From contig JAMDBG010000052.1 in the NCBI GenBank assembly GCA_023487865.1, positions 6,219 through 20,664 of the forward strand: a stretch of 14,446 bases of DNA, given 5' to 3'. Within the stretch, counting starts at the first letter, position 1. Every line of letters begins with the position of its first letter. The stretch comes from Deltaproteobacteria bacterium (GTDB taxonomy: Bacteria; Desulfobacterota; Syntrophia; Syntrophales; UBA5619). Of this stretch, positions 7,697-14,131 are shown one piece after another. A program made the position numbers and the translations under genes. The notes beneath the pieces were generated by a model. That model did not search any database. It saw only the letters and a list, made by a program, of their open reading frames with translations, and was not told the DNA's origin.

Positions 7697-7741
7697 TATT
7701 AACGGCACTGTCATCATATTGAAACATTTTTAACGTAACAA
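7697..7741 (+). promoter_or_regulatory. Pho-box array and possible promoter upstream of phoH
   Basis: Three 7-bp units at 11-bp spacing: TATTAAC (7697), CTGTCAT (7708, identical to the E. coli half-site) and TTGAAAC (7719). The first and third each differ from the in-window consensus by one base. Ten bases after the last unit is TAACAA (7736-7741), a poor -10 match but at the same spacing as in the other two arrays. Transcription would start near 7750, about 50 nt upstream of the GTG start, which also argues against the in-frame ATG at 7741 as the start of phoH. Confidence 0.66.
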
Positions 7742-7797
7742 TGGTGCCCGGCTCAGGCCATCCGGAGCATTCCAAAAAACCCGGTAAGGAGGTAGAG

Positions 7798-9168
7798 GTG
7801 CAAAAAACCTATATTCTGGACACGAACATTCTCCTGCACAATCCCCAAGCCATCTATTCCTTTGAAGACAACGAGGTGGTGATTCCGCTGGCGGTCATCG
7901 AGGAGATCGATCACCAGAAAAGGCGTCAGGACGAGGTCGGGAAAAACGCCAGGGAAGTGTCGAGATCACTGGATGAACTGCGTGGACAGGGAAGCCTCGC
8001 CGAAGGCGTCCTCTCGCCCGGAGGAGGTAAGATAAGAATAGAGGTGAACCACTGGTCGACCGGCGAGCTGCCGACCGGTATCGATTGGAGTAGGCAGGAC
8101 AACAGGATACTGGCGGTCACCTATCAGCTTCAGCGGGAGAGACATCACGTCCATTTGGTCACCAAGGATCTGAATCTTCGGATCAAGGCCGATGTGATCG
8201 GAATCCCGTCGGAAGATTTTTACCAGGACAAGGTTCAATTCACCTCTTTGTACGATGGTGTGGGAACGGAGGCCGTCACGGAAGAGCAGTTGAATCTATT
8301 CCATCGTGCCAAGAAATTGGTCATGCCGGATGAGTGGGAGGGGCAGCAGAACCAGTTTTTAATCTTGAAGAATCCGGCTAATCCTTCACAGTCAGCTCTC
8401 AGCCGCAACCAGGATCGAACATTGGTGCCGCTGCTCCATGGAGACGCGGAGTGTTTTGGGATCAAGGCGCGCAATAAGGAGCAGCGATTTGCGATAGAGC
8501 TGCTTCTGAATGACCAGATCCAGGCCGTAACCCTCGTGGGAAGGGCCGGGACGGGCAAAACCTTGCTCGCCATCGCCGTTGGTTTGCAGAAGGTGCTCGA
8601 CGAAAAACGTTACTCACGGCTGTTGATCACCAGGCCCATCGTACCGGTCGGAAACGATATCGGTTTTCTGCCCGGCGACAAAGAGGAAAAGATACGGCCC
8701 TGGATGCAGCCGATTTTCGATAACATCGAACATATCTTCAGCAATACACAAGAAACCAAGGAGACCCGCGGCAGACTTCCGGGGAATGGAAAGAACGGCC
8801 GCGAGCTCGAAGAAGATCGGACAAGATCCCTGCGGATTGTCGAACATCTTCTTGAACGAGGCGTCCTGGAGATGGAACCACTGACATACATCAGGGGGCG
8901 GAGTATCCCCAGACAGTTCATTATCTGCGATGAAGCACAGAATCTCAGTCCTCAGATGATCAAAACGATCGTCACCCGGATCGGCGAGGGGTCGAAGATC
9001 GTGTTCACCGGCGATCCGGAACAGATCGATCACCCGTATCTGGATGCCTGCAGTAACGGGTTGACCTATTTTGTAGAAAAATTTAAAGGCGAGAAGATCG
9101 CCGGCCATGTGACCTTGTGCAAGGGGGAACGCTCAGAACTCGCCGAGTTGGGATCACAAATACTGTAA
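7798..9168 (+). CDS. PhoH-family ATPase with N-terminal PIN domain (PhoH2 type)
   Basis: A 456-residue fusion of a PIN-type nuclease domain and a PhoH-type P-loop ATPase; PhoH2 proteins of this build are known as RNA helicase/ribonucleases. The PIN domain (about 4-140) shows the first acidic residue in ILDTNILL (D8), VIEEIDHQ (E35/E36), the Asp of SRQDNRILA (D101) and that of TKDLNLR (D124). The ATPase domain has Walker A GRAGTGKT (248-255), the RPIVPVGNDIGFLPG segment, Walker B FIICDEAQN (374-382) and FTGDPEQID. I chose GTG 7798 because AAGGAGG lies 5 nt upstream and the PIN domain begins directly; the ATG at 7741 has no ribosome site and lies where transcription should start. E. coli phoH is phosphate-starvation induced, and the array at 7697 fits that here. 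The role is probably RNA turnover during starvation (inference). Confidence 0.93.
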   Translation: MQKTYILDTNILLHNPQAIYSFEDNEVVIPLAVIEEIDHQKRRQDEVGKNAREVSRSLDELRGQGSLAEGVLSPGGGKIRIEVNHWSTGELPTGIDWSRQDNRILAVTYQLQRERHHVHLVTKDLNLRIKADVIGIPSEDFYQDKVQFTSLYDGVGTEAVTEEQLNLFHRAKKLVMPDEWEGQQNQFLILKNPANPSQSALSRNQDRTLVPLLHGDAECFGIKARNKEQRFAIELLLNDQIQAVTLVGRAGTGKTLLAIAVGLQKVLDEKRYSRLLITRPIVPVGNDIGFLPGDKEEKIRPWMQPIFDNIEHIFSNTQETKETRGRLPGNGKNGRELEEDRTRSLRIVEHLLERGVLEMEPLTYIRGRSIPRQFIICDEAQNLSPQMIKTIVTRIGEGSKIVFTGDPEQIDHPYLDACSNGLTYFVEKFKGEKIAGHVTLCKGERSELAELGSQIL

Positions 9169-9209
9169 ATCTTAGCGGTGGGATGGCCCGTCAAGAGAAA
9201 GGATGTTTT

Positions 9210-9650
9210 GTGTCTGATATAAACAATATAGATGGAGTTGCCCGTGCGATACAGCTGGCTATTGCACCTGTCTTTCTGCTCAGTGCAATCGTCATGTTTC
9301 TGAATGTACTGACGAACCGACTGGGCCGTGTGATTGATCGCGCCCGTGCCCTACAGGATAAAATCGAGAATCCCCCGAAATCCGGCGCAGCGGCCCTACA
9401 TTCCGAACTTGCGACGTTGTCGAAGAGGGCAAAGCTGATCGATTATGCCATTACCCTCTCCACAACGACCTCATTACTGATCTGCGCCGTCATCGCCATC
9501 CTTTTTCTTGGGACCTTTTTAAACTTTGATATTAACATTATCGTCATGGTGCTTTTCATCATCTCTATGCTGTCATTGGTTCTGGCATTGTTGTGCCTGT
9601 TGCGTGAGATTTTGATAGCCACGCTGAACCTTGTTATCGAAGCTCACTGA
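9210..9650 (+). CDS. DUF2721-type small membrane protein
   Basis: A 146-residue inner-membrane protein resembling the DUF2721 family, whose function is unknown. Three membrane segments are visible at about 13-35, 79-103 and 109-131. Between the first two lies a basic cytoplasmic-looking loop with the family-like TNRLGRVIDRARALQD (35-50). I chose GTG 9210 because AAAGGA lies 6 nt upstream and the protein then starts just before the first membrane segment; longer in-frame starts at 9117 (inside phoH) and 9183 lack a ribosome site of this quality. It follows phoH by 41 nt on the same strand, so the two are probably co-transcribed from the Pho-box promoter. Whether it works with PhoH or is only carried along is not known. 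Confidence 0.82.
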   Translation: MSDINNIDGVARAIQLAIAPVFLLSAIVMFLNVLTNRLGRVIDRARALQDKIENPPKSGAAALHSELATLSKRAKLIDYAITLSTTTSLLICAVIAILFLGTFLNFDINIIVMVLFIISMLSLVLALLCLLREILIATLNLVIEAH

Positions 9651-9741
9651 TACAGATCGTCTTTTATGTCCCTGAAACCCCTTCCGCGGGGCGTGACGGC
9701 TTAGGGTCGGCTCCTCGCGAGCGTCATGGGCATGAACTCGT

Positions 9742-10734
9742 ATGACCGTTTCCCGAACGATGGAAAAAGCGAGGCAGTCCAACATCAGACATGACCTCTG
9801 CGTCCCGTATCCATTAGGGGAATCGATCAGATGGATCTGGCGGAATGTTCGGGGCGTCCGAAAAGTGAACCCCTGCGGGATTCAGCCGTTGCCGCAGCAG
9901 AGTGTCCTGAACGCAATAGTCGCCCGTATCGCCGTGGGTTTTGTGGGGGACATCATGGATATGCGCGGTAAAAAACTTCACATCTCCCTCGCGGTGCAGG
10001 AATTTTTCCGGAATTGCGATTGCCTCATTGGAAATTTCGAGGCAACGATTACCCGGGCCAGGAAAACAGGGCCGGCCGCGCAGGTCCATGATCCTTCCAT
10101 TCTCGATGCCTTGGCCGAACTTTTCCCTCCGGACCGCACCTTCCTCTCTGTTGCGAACAACCATGCGGGAGATTTCCCGCAGGCCATCTTCAGGCAGTCC
10201 CTCGACAGCCTGCGGAAAAGAGGATTCCGCGTTTTTGGTCTGCGGCAGGCCCCTTTCGCCGATATCGCCGGTTGTGTCCGTGTCGCCGGAGCTTCCATGT
10301 GGAGCAACCGCCCATGCAGAGAGATTGCGCCCCTCGCTTCTCTTGACAAATGCCGAGGCCCCATCGCTTTCAGCATTGCCTATCCCCACTGGGGCTACGA
10401 GCTGGAAATGTTCCCCCGACCCGCGATTGTTCATGTGGGCGACCGTCTCCTTCAGACCTATGGCGCGGTTATGGGGCATCATTCCCATGTTCCTCAGCCG
10501 CTCGCGGGGCTGCAATGCGACAATGTGACGAAACCGCTGGCCTTCTCGCTGGGCGATTTTTGCACCGGGCTAAGGATAAAAAAATTTCAATACGGGATGA
10601 TCTGCAAGGTGGAAATCGGTCCGGGAGAGGCCGGGGTTTGGCGAATCGGCGCCGCCAACTGGCGTTATACGAGAGCATTACCCGATGAGCGTGACGCCGT
10701 GAAGATAAACTTTGTACCGGATCTTACGCTCTGA
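9742..10734 (+). CDS. CapA/PGA-capsule-type protein (metallophosphatase-like fold)
   Basis: Resembles the CapA family (PGA_cap domain), which has the fold of calcineurin-like phosphoesterases. Motifs in order over the 330 residues: FVGDIM (67-72), IGNFEATI (96-103), VANNHAGD (137-144), IAYPHWGYELE (212-222), MGHHSHVPQPL (244-254) and SLGDFCTG (269-276). The His/Asp/Asn residues are those expected to bind metals. The first 60 residues are basic, show no signal peptide and have no ribosome site before ATG 9742, so the true start may lie further in (GTG at 9862 is one candidate); the domain proper begins near residue 62. It follows the DUF2721 gene by 91 nt without a clear terminator, so it may be the last gene of the Pho-controlled phoH transcript. 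The substrate is unknown, and capsule synthesis need not apply as no cap genes are near. Confidence 0.8.
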   Translation: MTVSRTMEKARQSNIRHDLCVPYPLGESIRWIWRNVRGVRKVNPCGIQPLPQQSVLNAIVARIAVGFVGDIMDMRGKKLHISLAVQEFFRNCDCLIGNFEATITRARKTGPAAQVHDPSILDALAELFPPDRTFLSVANNHAGDFPQAIFRQSLDSLRKRGFRVFGLRQAPFADIAGCVRVAGASMWSNRPCREIAPLASLDKCRGPIAFSIAYPHWGYELEMFPRPAIVHVGDRLLQTYGAVMGHHSHVPQPLAGLQCDNVTKPLAFSLGDFCTGLRIKKFQYGMICKVEIGPGEAGVWRIGAANWRYTRALPDERDAVKINFVPDLTL

Positions 10735-10807
10735 AAGGGAAAGAAATCGCCCGCGCAAACCGGCTTGCCTTGTCTAGTGCGACATAGTTCACTTTTTCAT
10801 CTGGCTT

Positions 10808-10863
10808 TTTTCATCAAATTTTAACCCCTCCGTCATCGGCCCGTAATATTACTGCTCTATAGG
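10808..10863 (+). promoter_or_regulatory. Pho-box array with -10 element upstream of phnC
   Basis: Four 7-bp units spaced exactly 11 bp apart: TTTTCAT (10808), TTTTAAC (10819), CCGTCAT (10830) and CCGTAAT (10841). All fit [CT][TC][GT]T[AC]A[CT]. Exactly 10 bp after the last unit is TATAGG (10858-10863), a plausible -10. This is the same architecture as the array near 3790 and, with a weaker -10, the one near 7697. The E. coli phn operon is itself PhoB-activated, so this is the expected control of the phosphonate genes. Confidence 0.82.
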
Positions 10864-10881
10864 TGATTCCGTACCGAATCA

Positions 10882-10898
10882 GTCGGGCATGCCCCGAC
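10882..10898 (+). other. Small hairpin in the phnC leader RNA
   Basis: GTCGGG and CCCGAC form a 6-bp stem with a 5-nt loop between the predicted transcription start and the phnC ribosome site (GAAAGAGG, 10914-10921). The core GGGCATGCCC is also a 10-bp palindrome. It could stabilise the 5' end of the mRNA or be a protein site; it does not cover the ribosome site. Confidence 0.4.
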
Positions 10899-10927
10899 AG
10901 ATCGAATCCTACTGAAAGAGGTGCACC

Positions 10928-11746
10928 ATGGTTCAAATCGAAGCGCGAGCCCTCGCCCTGGGTTACGGAAAGCGTGTGGTTCTCCCGGACGTCAACTTCC
11001 GGATCGGGAAGGGGGAGTTCATCAGCATCATCGGCCCCTCCGGCGCCGGAAAATCTACCCTGCTCATGTCGCTCAACGCCGGCGTCAATATTTTCAGAGG
11101 CGAGCTTCACGTCCTGGACGAGCCGGTCCATCGGATCAGCAATTCCTCCCTCAAGGAACTCCGCGCGCGCATCGGGATCATCTTCCAGGGGTTTAACCTC
11201 GTCAAGCGATTGACGGTGCTGGACAACATCGCCAGCGGCATGCTCGGCCGCATGTATCTCCTGCCGACGATGATCAAGTATTACACGTCGCCGCAGTACG
11301 ACAAGATCTGGGAGTACATGCGCATCGTCGGCATCGAAGACGCGGCACTGCAGCGATGCGACCGGCTTTCCGGCGGGCAGATGCAGCGCGTGGCCATTGC
11401 CCGGGCCATGGCTCAGGAGCCTGAGATCGTTCTGGCCGACGAGCCGATCTCGTCGCTCGACCCCGTGAGCGCCCGCCGCGTCATGGATACGCTCAAGGCC
11501 GTAAACAAAAAATACGGAATCACCATCGTCTCCAACCTGCACCAGCTTGACTACGCCCGGGACTACTGCACGCGCATCCTCGGCATACACGGCGGCGAGA
11601 TCGTTTTCGACGGCGCCCCGGCAGCCCTGACCGCTGACATCGTTCAGCAGATCTACAATGGCTCAGGTGATGGTGCAGGCGACGAGGTGAACGAGAGGGA
11701 CTTCATCTGCCGACCCTTCGCACCCGAAGCGGCAGTGAGCGCCTGA
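10928..11746 (+). CDS. phnC: Phosphonate ABC transporter ATP-binding protein PhnC
   Basis: ATPase of the PhnCDE phosphonate importer at the inner face of the cytoplasmic membrane. The 272-residue protein has Walker A GPSGAGKST (36-44), Q-loop Q87 in IIFQGFNLVKRLTVLDN (typical of PhnC), signature LSGGQ (147-151), Walker B IVLADEP (167-173) and switch H205 in SNLHQLDYA. The last 25-30 residues (from about 244) are Gly/Asp-rich and then mixed, and look like a tail beyond the usual PhnC end. ATG 10928 has GAAAGAGG 6 nt upstream. It is the first gene of the phn cluster, about 60 nt downstream of the -10 of a Pho-box promoter. Confidence 0.96.
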   Translation: MVQIEARALALGYGKRVVLPDVNFRIGKGEFISIIGPSGAGKSTLLMSLNAGVNIFRGELHVLDEPVHRISNSSLKELRARIGIIFQGFNLVKRLTVLDNIASGMLGRMYLLPTMIKYYTSPQYDKIWEYMRIVGIEDAALQRCDRLSGGQMQRVAIARAMAQEPEIVLADEPISSLDPVSARRVMDTLKAVNKKYGITIVSNLHQLDYARDYCTRILGIHGGEIVFDGAPAALTADIVQQIYNGSGDGAGDEVNERDFICRPFAPEAAVSA

Positions 11747-11787
11747 ATCCGCAACCTGAAACCAACATTCACCCAAAGGAGGATCTC

Positions 11788-12657
11788 ATGAAAAGACTGT
11801 TCACCATTTTTTCCGCCGCGGCCATTGTCCTGCTTGTCTCGACCGGCTCCGCCCTTGCCGCGCCCGCCGACTGGCCCAAGAAGCTCGTCTTCGGCATCAT
11901 CCCTACGGAATCGTCGTCCAACGTCACCGAACGGTTCGACAATCTCGTCAAATACCTTGAGAAGAAGCTCGGCGTACCCATCGAGGTGAAGGTCGCCACG
12001 GACTATGCCGGAGTCATCACGGGCATGCAGTTCAAACACGTCGATTTCGCCTACTTCGGGCCCAAGTCCTACGTCGAGGCGTCCCTACGCGCCAACGCGG
12101 AAGCTTTCGTCATCGAGGTCGGCACGGACGGAACGAAAGGGTATCACGGGCTTATTATCACGAAAAAGGGCGCGGGACTGAAAACCATAGCAGACCTGAA
12201 GGGAAAGGTCTGGGCCTTCGTGGACCCCAATTCCACGAGCGGCACGCTCGTCCCCATGGTCTACTTTCTCAATGAGTTGAAGCTCGACCCCTCAACATAT
12301 TTCTCGAAAGTCATCTACTCCGGCAGCCATGAGGCTTCCATGATTTCCATCAAAACGGGAAAGATTGACGCCGCCTCTACCAATGACCTTGACATGGTCC
12401 GCGGAAACGGCAAGCAGTGGAACGCGGAAAAAGATTTCGAGATCATCTGGACATCGCAGTTGATCCCCGGCTCGCCCATGGCGTGCCGCAAGGACCTGCA
12501 GCCGTCGTTGAAAAAGGCCCTGACCGATGCTTTCCTGGCATACAATGACAAGGAGGGTCTCGACATGCTGAAAATCAAGGGATACGAACCTGCGACGGAC
12601 AAGACCTATGATCCGATCCGGGCGCTGATGGACGTACAGAAACAACTGAAGAAATAA
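11788..12657 (+). CDS. phnD: Phosphonate-binding periplasmic protein PhnD
   Basis: Soluble binding protein that delivers phosphonates to PhnCE in the periplasm. The 289 residues start with a Sec signal peptide (basic MKR, hydrophobic 7-20, probable cleavage after ALAA near residue 25). The mature part has FGIIPTESS near the N-terminus, the AYFGPKSY motif (88-95) with two Tyr expected around the ligand, NSTSGTLVP (148-156) whose Ser/Thr cradle the phosphonate group in known PhnD, and SGSHEASM (178-185) with His181. This matches the phosphonate-binding branch more than general phosphate/phosphite binders, though ligand range cannot be read off. ATG has a near-ideal AAGGAGG upstream, consistent with strong translation. 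A strong hairpin follows before phnE. Confidence 0.95.
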   Translation: MKRLFTIFSAAAIVLLVSTGSALAAPADWPKKLVFGIIPTESSSNVTERFDNLVKYLEKKLGVPIEVKVATDYAGVITGMQFKHVDFAYFGPKSYVEASLRANAEAFVIEVGTDGTKGYHGLIITKKGAGLKTIADLKGKVWAFVDPNSTSGTLVPMVYFLNELKLDPSTYFSKVIYSGSHEASMISIKTGKIDAASTNDLDMVRGNGKQWNAEKDFEIIWTSQLIPGSPMACRKDLQPSLKKALTDAFLAYNDKEGLDMLKIKGYEPATDKTYDPIRALMDVQKQLKK

Positions 12658-12687
12658 CACCGCACTTTTCTTCCCTTTGCCGCGAGA

Positions 12688-12714
12688 GGGGCGGGACGCT
12701 TGATGCCCCGCCCC
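12688..12714 (+). other. Strong GC hairpin between phnD and phnE
   Basis: GGGGCGGG (12688-12695) pairs with CCCGCCCC (12707-12714) across an 11-nt loop. With a one-base bulge the flanking GAG and CTC can extend the stem. There is no U-run after it, so it is unlikely to be a full terminator. Hairpins at this place in transporter operons commonly protect the upstream binding-protein mRNA from 3' exonucleases, giving excess PhnD over PhnE; that role here is inferred. Confidence 0.6.
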
Positions 12715-12731
12715 CTCCGAGAGAGACGACG

Positions 12732-13589
12732 ATGCCGCTAGCCGAGATCAAGAGCAAAACAAATCCCTTCAGCGCCTTCAAGCTGGCGATCCTGCTTCTG
12801 GCCCTGATCATTGTCACCTGGAGCTGGAAATCGACGCAGATGAGCGTTTCCACCCTGCTCGACGGCTGGCAGAACATTCTCGTCTACATCGGGGGAAATC
12901 CGGAAATCGCCGACAGCGGCTTTTTCCCGCCGAGCCTGAAGAGCTCCGGCCTCAACCGTTATCTTATCTCCATGCTGGAAACGGTGCAGATGGCCATCCT
13001 CGCCCTTATCCTCTCGGTGTTTATCGCCTTTCCGCTCGCCTTCGCGGCCTCGCGCAACACGCTGGAGATCCTGATCCCCGGCAGGCGGATCGCTTCGCTG
13101 GCGCTCCGGAAGGCGCTCTACACATCGATCCGGTTTTTCGCGAACCTTTCGCGCTCCATCAACGAGCTGGTCTGGGCGCTGATTTTCGTGTCGGCCGTGG
13201 GGCTCGGTCCCATGCCGGGTATCCTGGCGCTGGGCATCCACACCTCGGGAGTGCTCATCAAGCTCTTCTCCGAGGGGATCGAAAACGTGCAACCCGAGCC
13301 GGTCACGGCGCTGATGGCTACAGGCGCCGGGCCTATCAAGGTCATCCGCTATGCTGTCATCCCACAGATCACACCCTATTTCGTCTCCATGACCCTCTAC
13401 CGCTTCGAGTCCGATGTGCGTTCGGCAACGATTCTGGGTTTCACCGGTGCAGGGGGAATCGGAGCTTATCTCTACGACAAGCTCCGGAGCTACGAGAACC
13501 AGGACGTCACCACGATCCTGATCATCATCGTCATCACCGTGGCGCTCGTGGACCGGCTGAGCGCCGTGATTCGCAAGAGGTACACCTGA
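12732..13589 (+). CDS. phnE: Phosphonate ABC transporter permease PhnE
   Basis: Membrane subunit of the PhnCDE importer, which works as a dimer. The 285 residues show a first membrane segment at about 15-31, then a periplasmic stretch, and further segments at about 83-107, 145-172, 208-222 and 258-275. The ATPase-contacting EAA loop is visible as VTALMATGAGPIKVIRYAVIP (split around 191-211, with the conserved Gly200). The C-terminal half has SATILGFTGAGGIG, typical of PhnE. ATG 12732 has GAGAGA about 6 nt upstream. A single phnE is present. The stop is 2 nt before a 33-codon ORF that leads into phnG. Confidence 0.95.
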   Translation: MPLAEIKSKTNPFSAFKLAILLLALIIVTWSWKSTQMSVSTLLDGWQNILVYIGGNPEIADSGFFPPSLKSSGLNRYLISMLETVQMAILALILSVFIAFPLAFAASRNTLEILIPGRRIASLALRKALYTSIRFFANLSRSINELVWALIFVSAVGLGPMPGILALGIHTSGVLIKLFSEGIENVQPEPVTALMATGAGPIKVIRYAVIPQITPYFVSMTLYRFESDVRSATILGFTGAGGIGAYLYDKLRSYENQDVTTILIIIVITVALVDRLSAVIRKRYT

Positions 13590-13591
13590 TC

Positions 13592-13693
13592 ATGGACATC
13601 AAGCCCGTCCGGGAAATGGAGATCCTCGCGGCGGTGGAGGTCGACCTGCCCCACATCCTGTCCTTGATCGGTTTCAAGGTGGAGATCGAATGA
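13592..13693 (+). CDS. Unannotated 33-residue ORF between phnE and phnG
   Basis: A short ATG-to-TGA frame that starts 2 nt after the phnE stop and whose TGA overlaps the phnG start codon (ATGA). The codons are strongly biased to G or C at the third position (about 29 of 32 after the start), as in the neighbouring genes, which supports real coding. The product is acidic at both ends, begins MDIKPVREMEILAAVEVD and has a hydrophobic middle (ILSLIGF). AAGAGG lies 11 nt upstream, so translation probably relies on coupling from phnE. I do not recognise it. In E. coli the GntR regulator gene phnF lies at this place; there is no room for it here. The ORF may be a coupling peptide for phnG, a remnant of a longer gene, or a small functional protein. 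Confidence 0.55.
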   Translation: MDIKPVREMEILAAVEVDLPHILSLIGFKVEIE

Positions 13694-14130
13694 AACGACA
13701 GGCCATTATCCCGGTAGAAACCCTTTCGGCCTGCATTACGCAGATGCCTGAGCGGGCTGTCCGGAAACTGCTCGGCCTTCTTGCGGGTGAAGAGCTTACC
13801 GTGGTCCGCGGACCCCTGACGGGGCTCGTGATGATGTCGGCCCTGGACTCATTCCAAGCCGATTTCTATCTGGGCGAGGTCCTCGTTACAGAAGCGGAAG
13901 TGACGTACGGTGAATGCCGCGGCTACGGGATGGTGATCGGGGATGACCCGGAGCGGGCTATCGCGCGAGCCTCGGTAGAAGCCGTCGGGGCTTCCCGGAA
14001 CCGGATTCTCCAAGAACGCGTACAGCGGTTTCTCAGCGCGGAGGCAAACAAAATCGAGTTCCGCCGGAAAAAGGGGGCGTCTCTGATCGCCAGGACCCGT
14101 GTGGATTTCGAAACGATGAAAAGGACCTGA
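13690..14130 (+). CDS. phnG: C-P lyase subunit PhnG
   Basis: Subunit of the PhnGHIJ core complex; together with PhnI it is needed for the attack of the phosphonate on ATP that forms the ribosyl-5-triphosphate phosphonate. The 146-residue length is usual. Family-like parts are the N-terminal LSACITQMPERAVRKLLG, RGPLTGLVMM, FYLGEVLVTEAEV (part of the conserved EVLVTEA core), GYGMVIGDDPERAIARA and the C-terminal ARTRVDFETM. ATG 13690 has GGAG 5 nt upstream and lies in an ATGA overlap with the preceding small ORF. phnH follows with a 1-nt gap. Confidence 0.93.
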   Translation: MKRQAIIPVETLSACITQMPERAVRKLLGLLAGEELTVVRGPLTGLVMMSALDSFQADFYLGEVLVTEAEVTYGECRGYGMVIGDDPERAIARASVEAVGASRNRILQERVQRFLSAEANKIEFRRKKGASLIARTRVDFETMKRT

Positions 14131-14131
14131 C

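Larger units (their letters stand above)
7481..7797. other. Divergent intergenic regulatory region between the unknown gene and phoH
   Basis: A 317-bp stretch with no convincing gene. It holds, from left to right: the ribosome site of the leftward gene (complement of about 7487-7492), a leftward 5-codon mini-ORF, a GC-rich perfect hairpin (7622-7644), the Pho-box array for phoH (7697-7725), a possible -10 at 7736-7741, and the AAGGAGG ribosome site of phoH at 7786-7792. A leftward promoter for the gene starting at 7480 must lie here, but I could not pick a clear -35/-10 pair. The region is more AT-rich near 7690-7740, as expected for a promoter. Confidence 0.7.

Noticed and set aside
7741..7797. 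Upstream ATG start for phoH adding 19 residues
   Set aside because: No ribosome site, overlaps the probable -10, and the added residues look unlike a PIN start; GTG 7798 has AAGGAGG 5 nt upstream.
9678..9721. Short GC dyads (CCCC/GGGG and the palindrome CTCGCGAG) between the DUF2721 and CapA-like genes
   Set aside because: Stems are too short and no U-run follows, so they are not called as a terminator or operator.
10793..10815. Direct repeat TTTTTCATC at 10793 and 10807
   Set aside because: Spacing is 14 bp, out of register with the 11-bp array; only the second copy belongs to the array. The first is probably chance in a T-rich stretch.
10814..11590. A 258-residue minus-strand frame across phnC
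   Set aside because: Antisense to the complete ATPase motifs of PhnC and overlapping its promoter; no own evidence.
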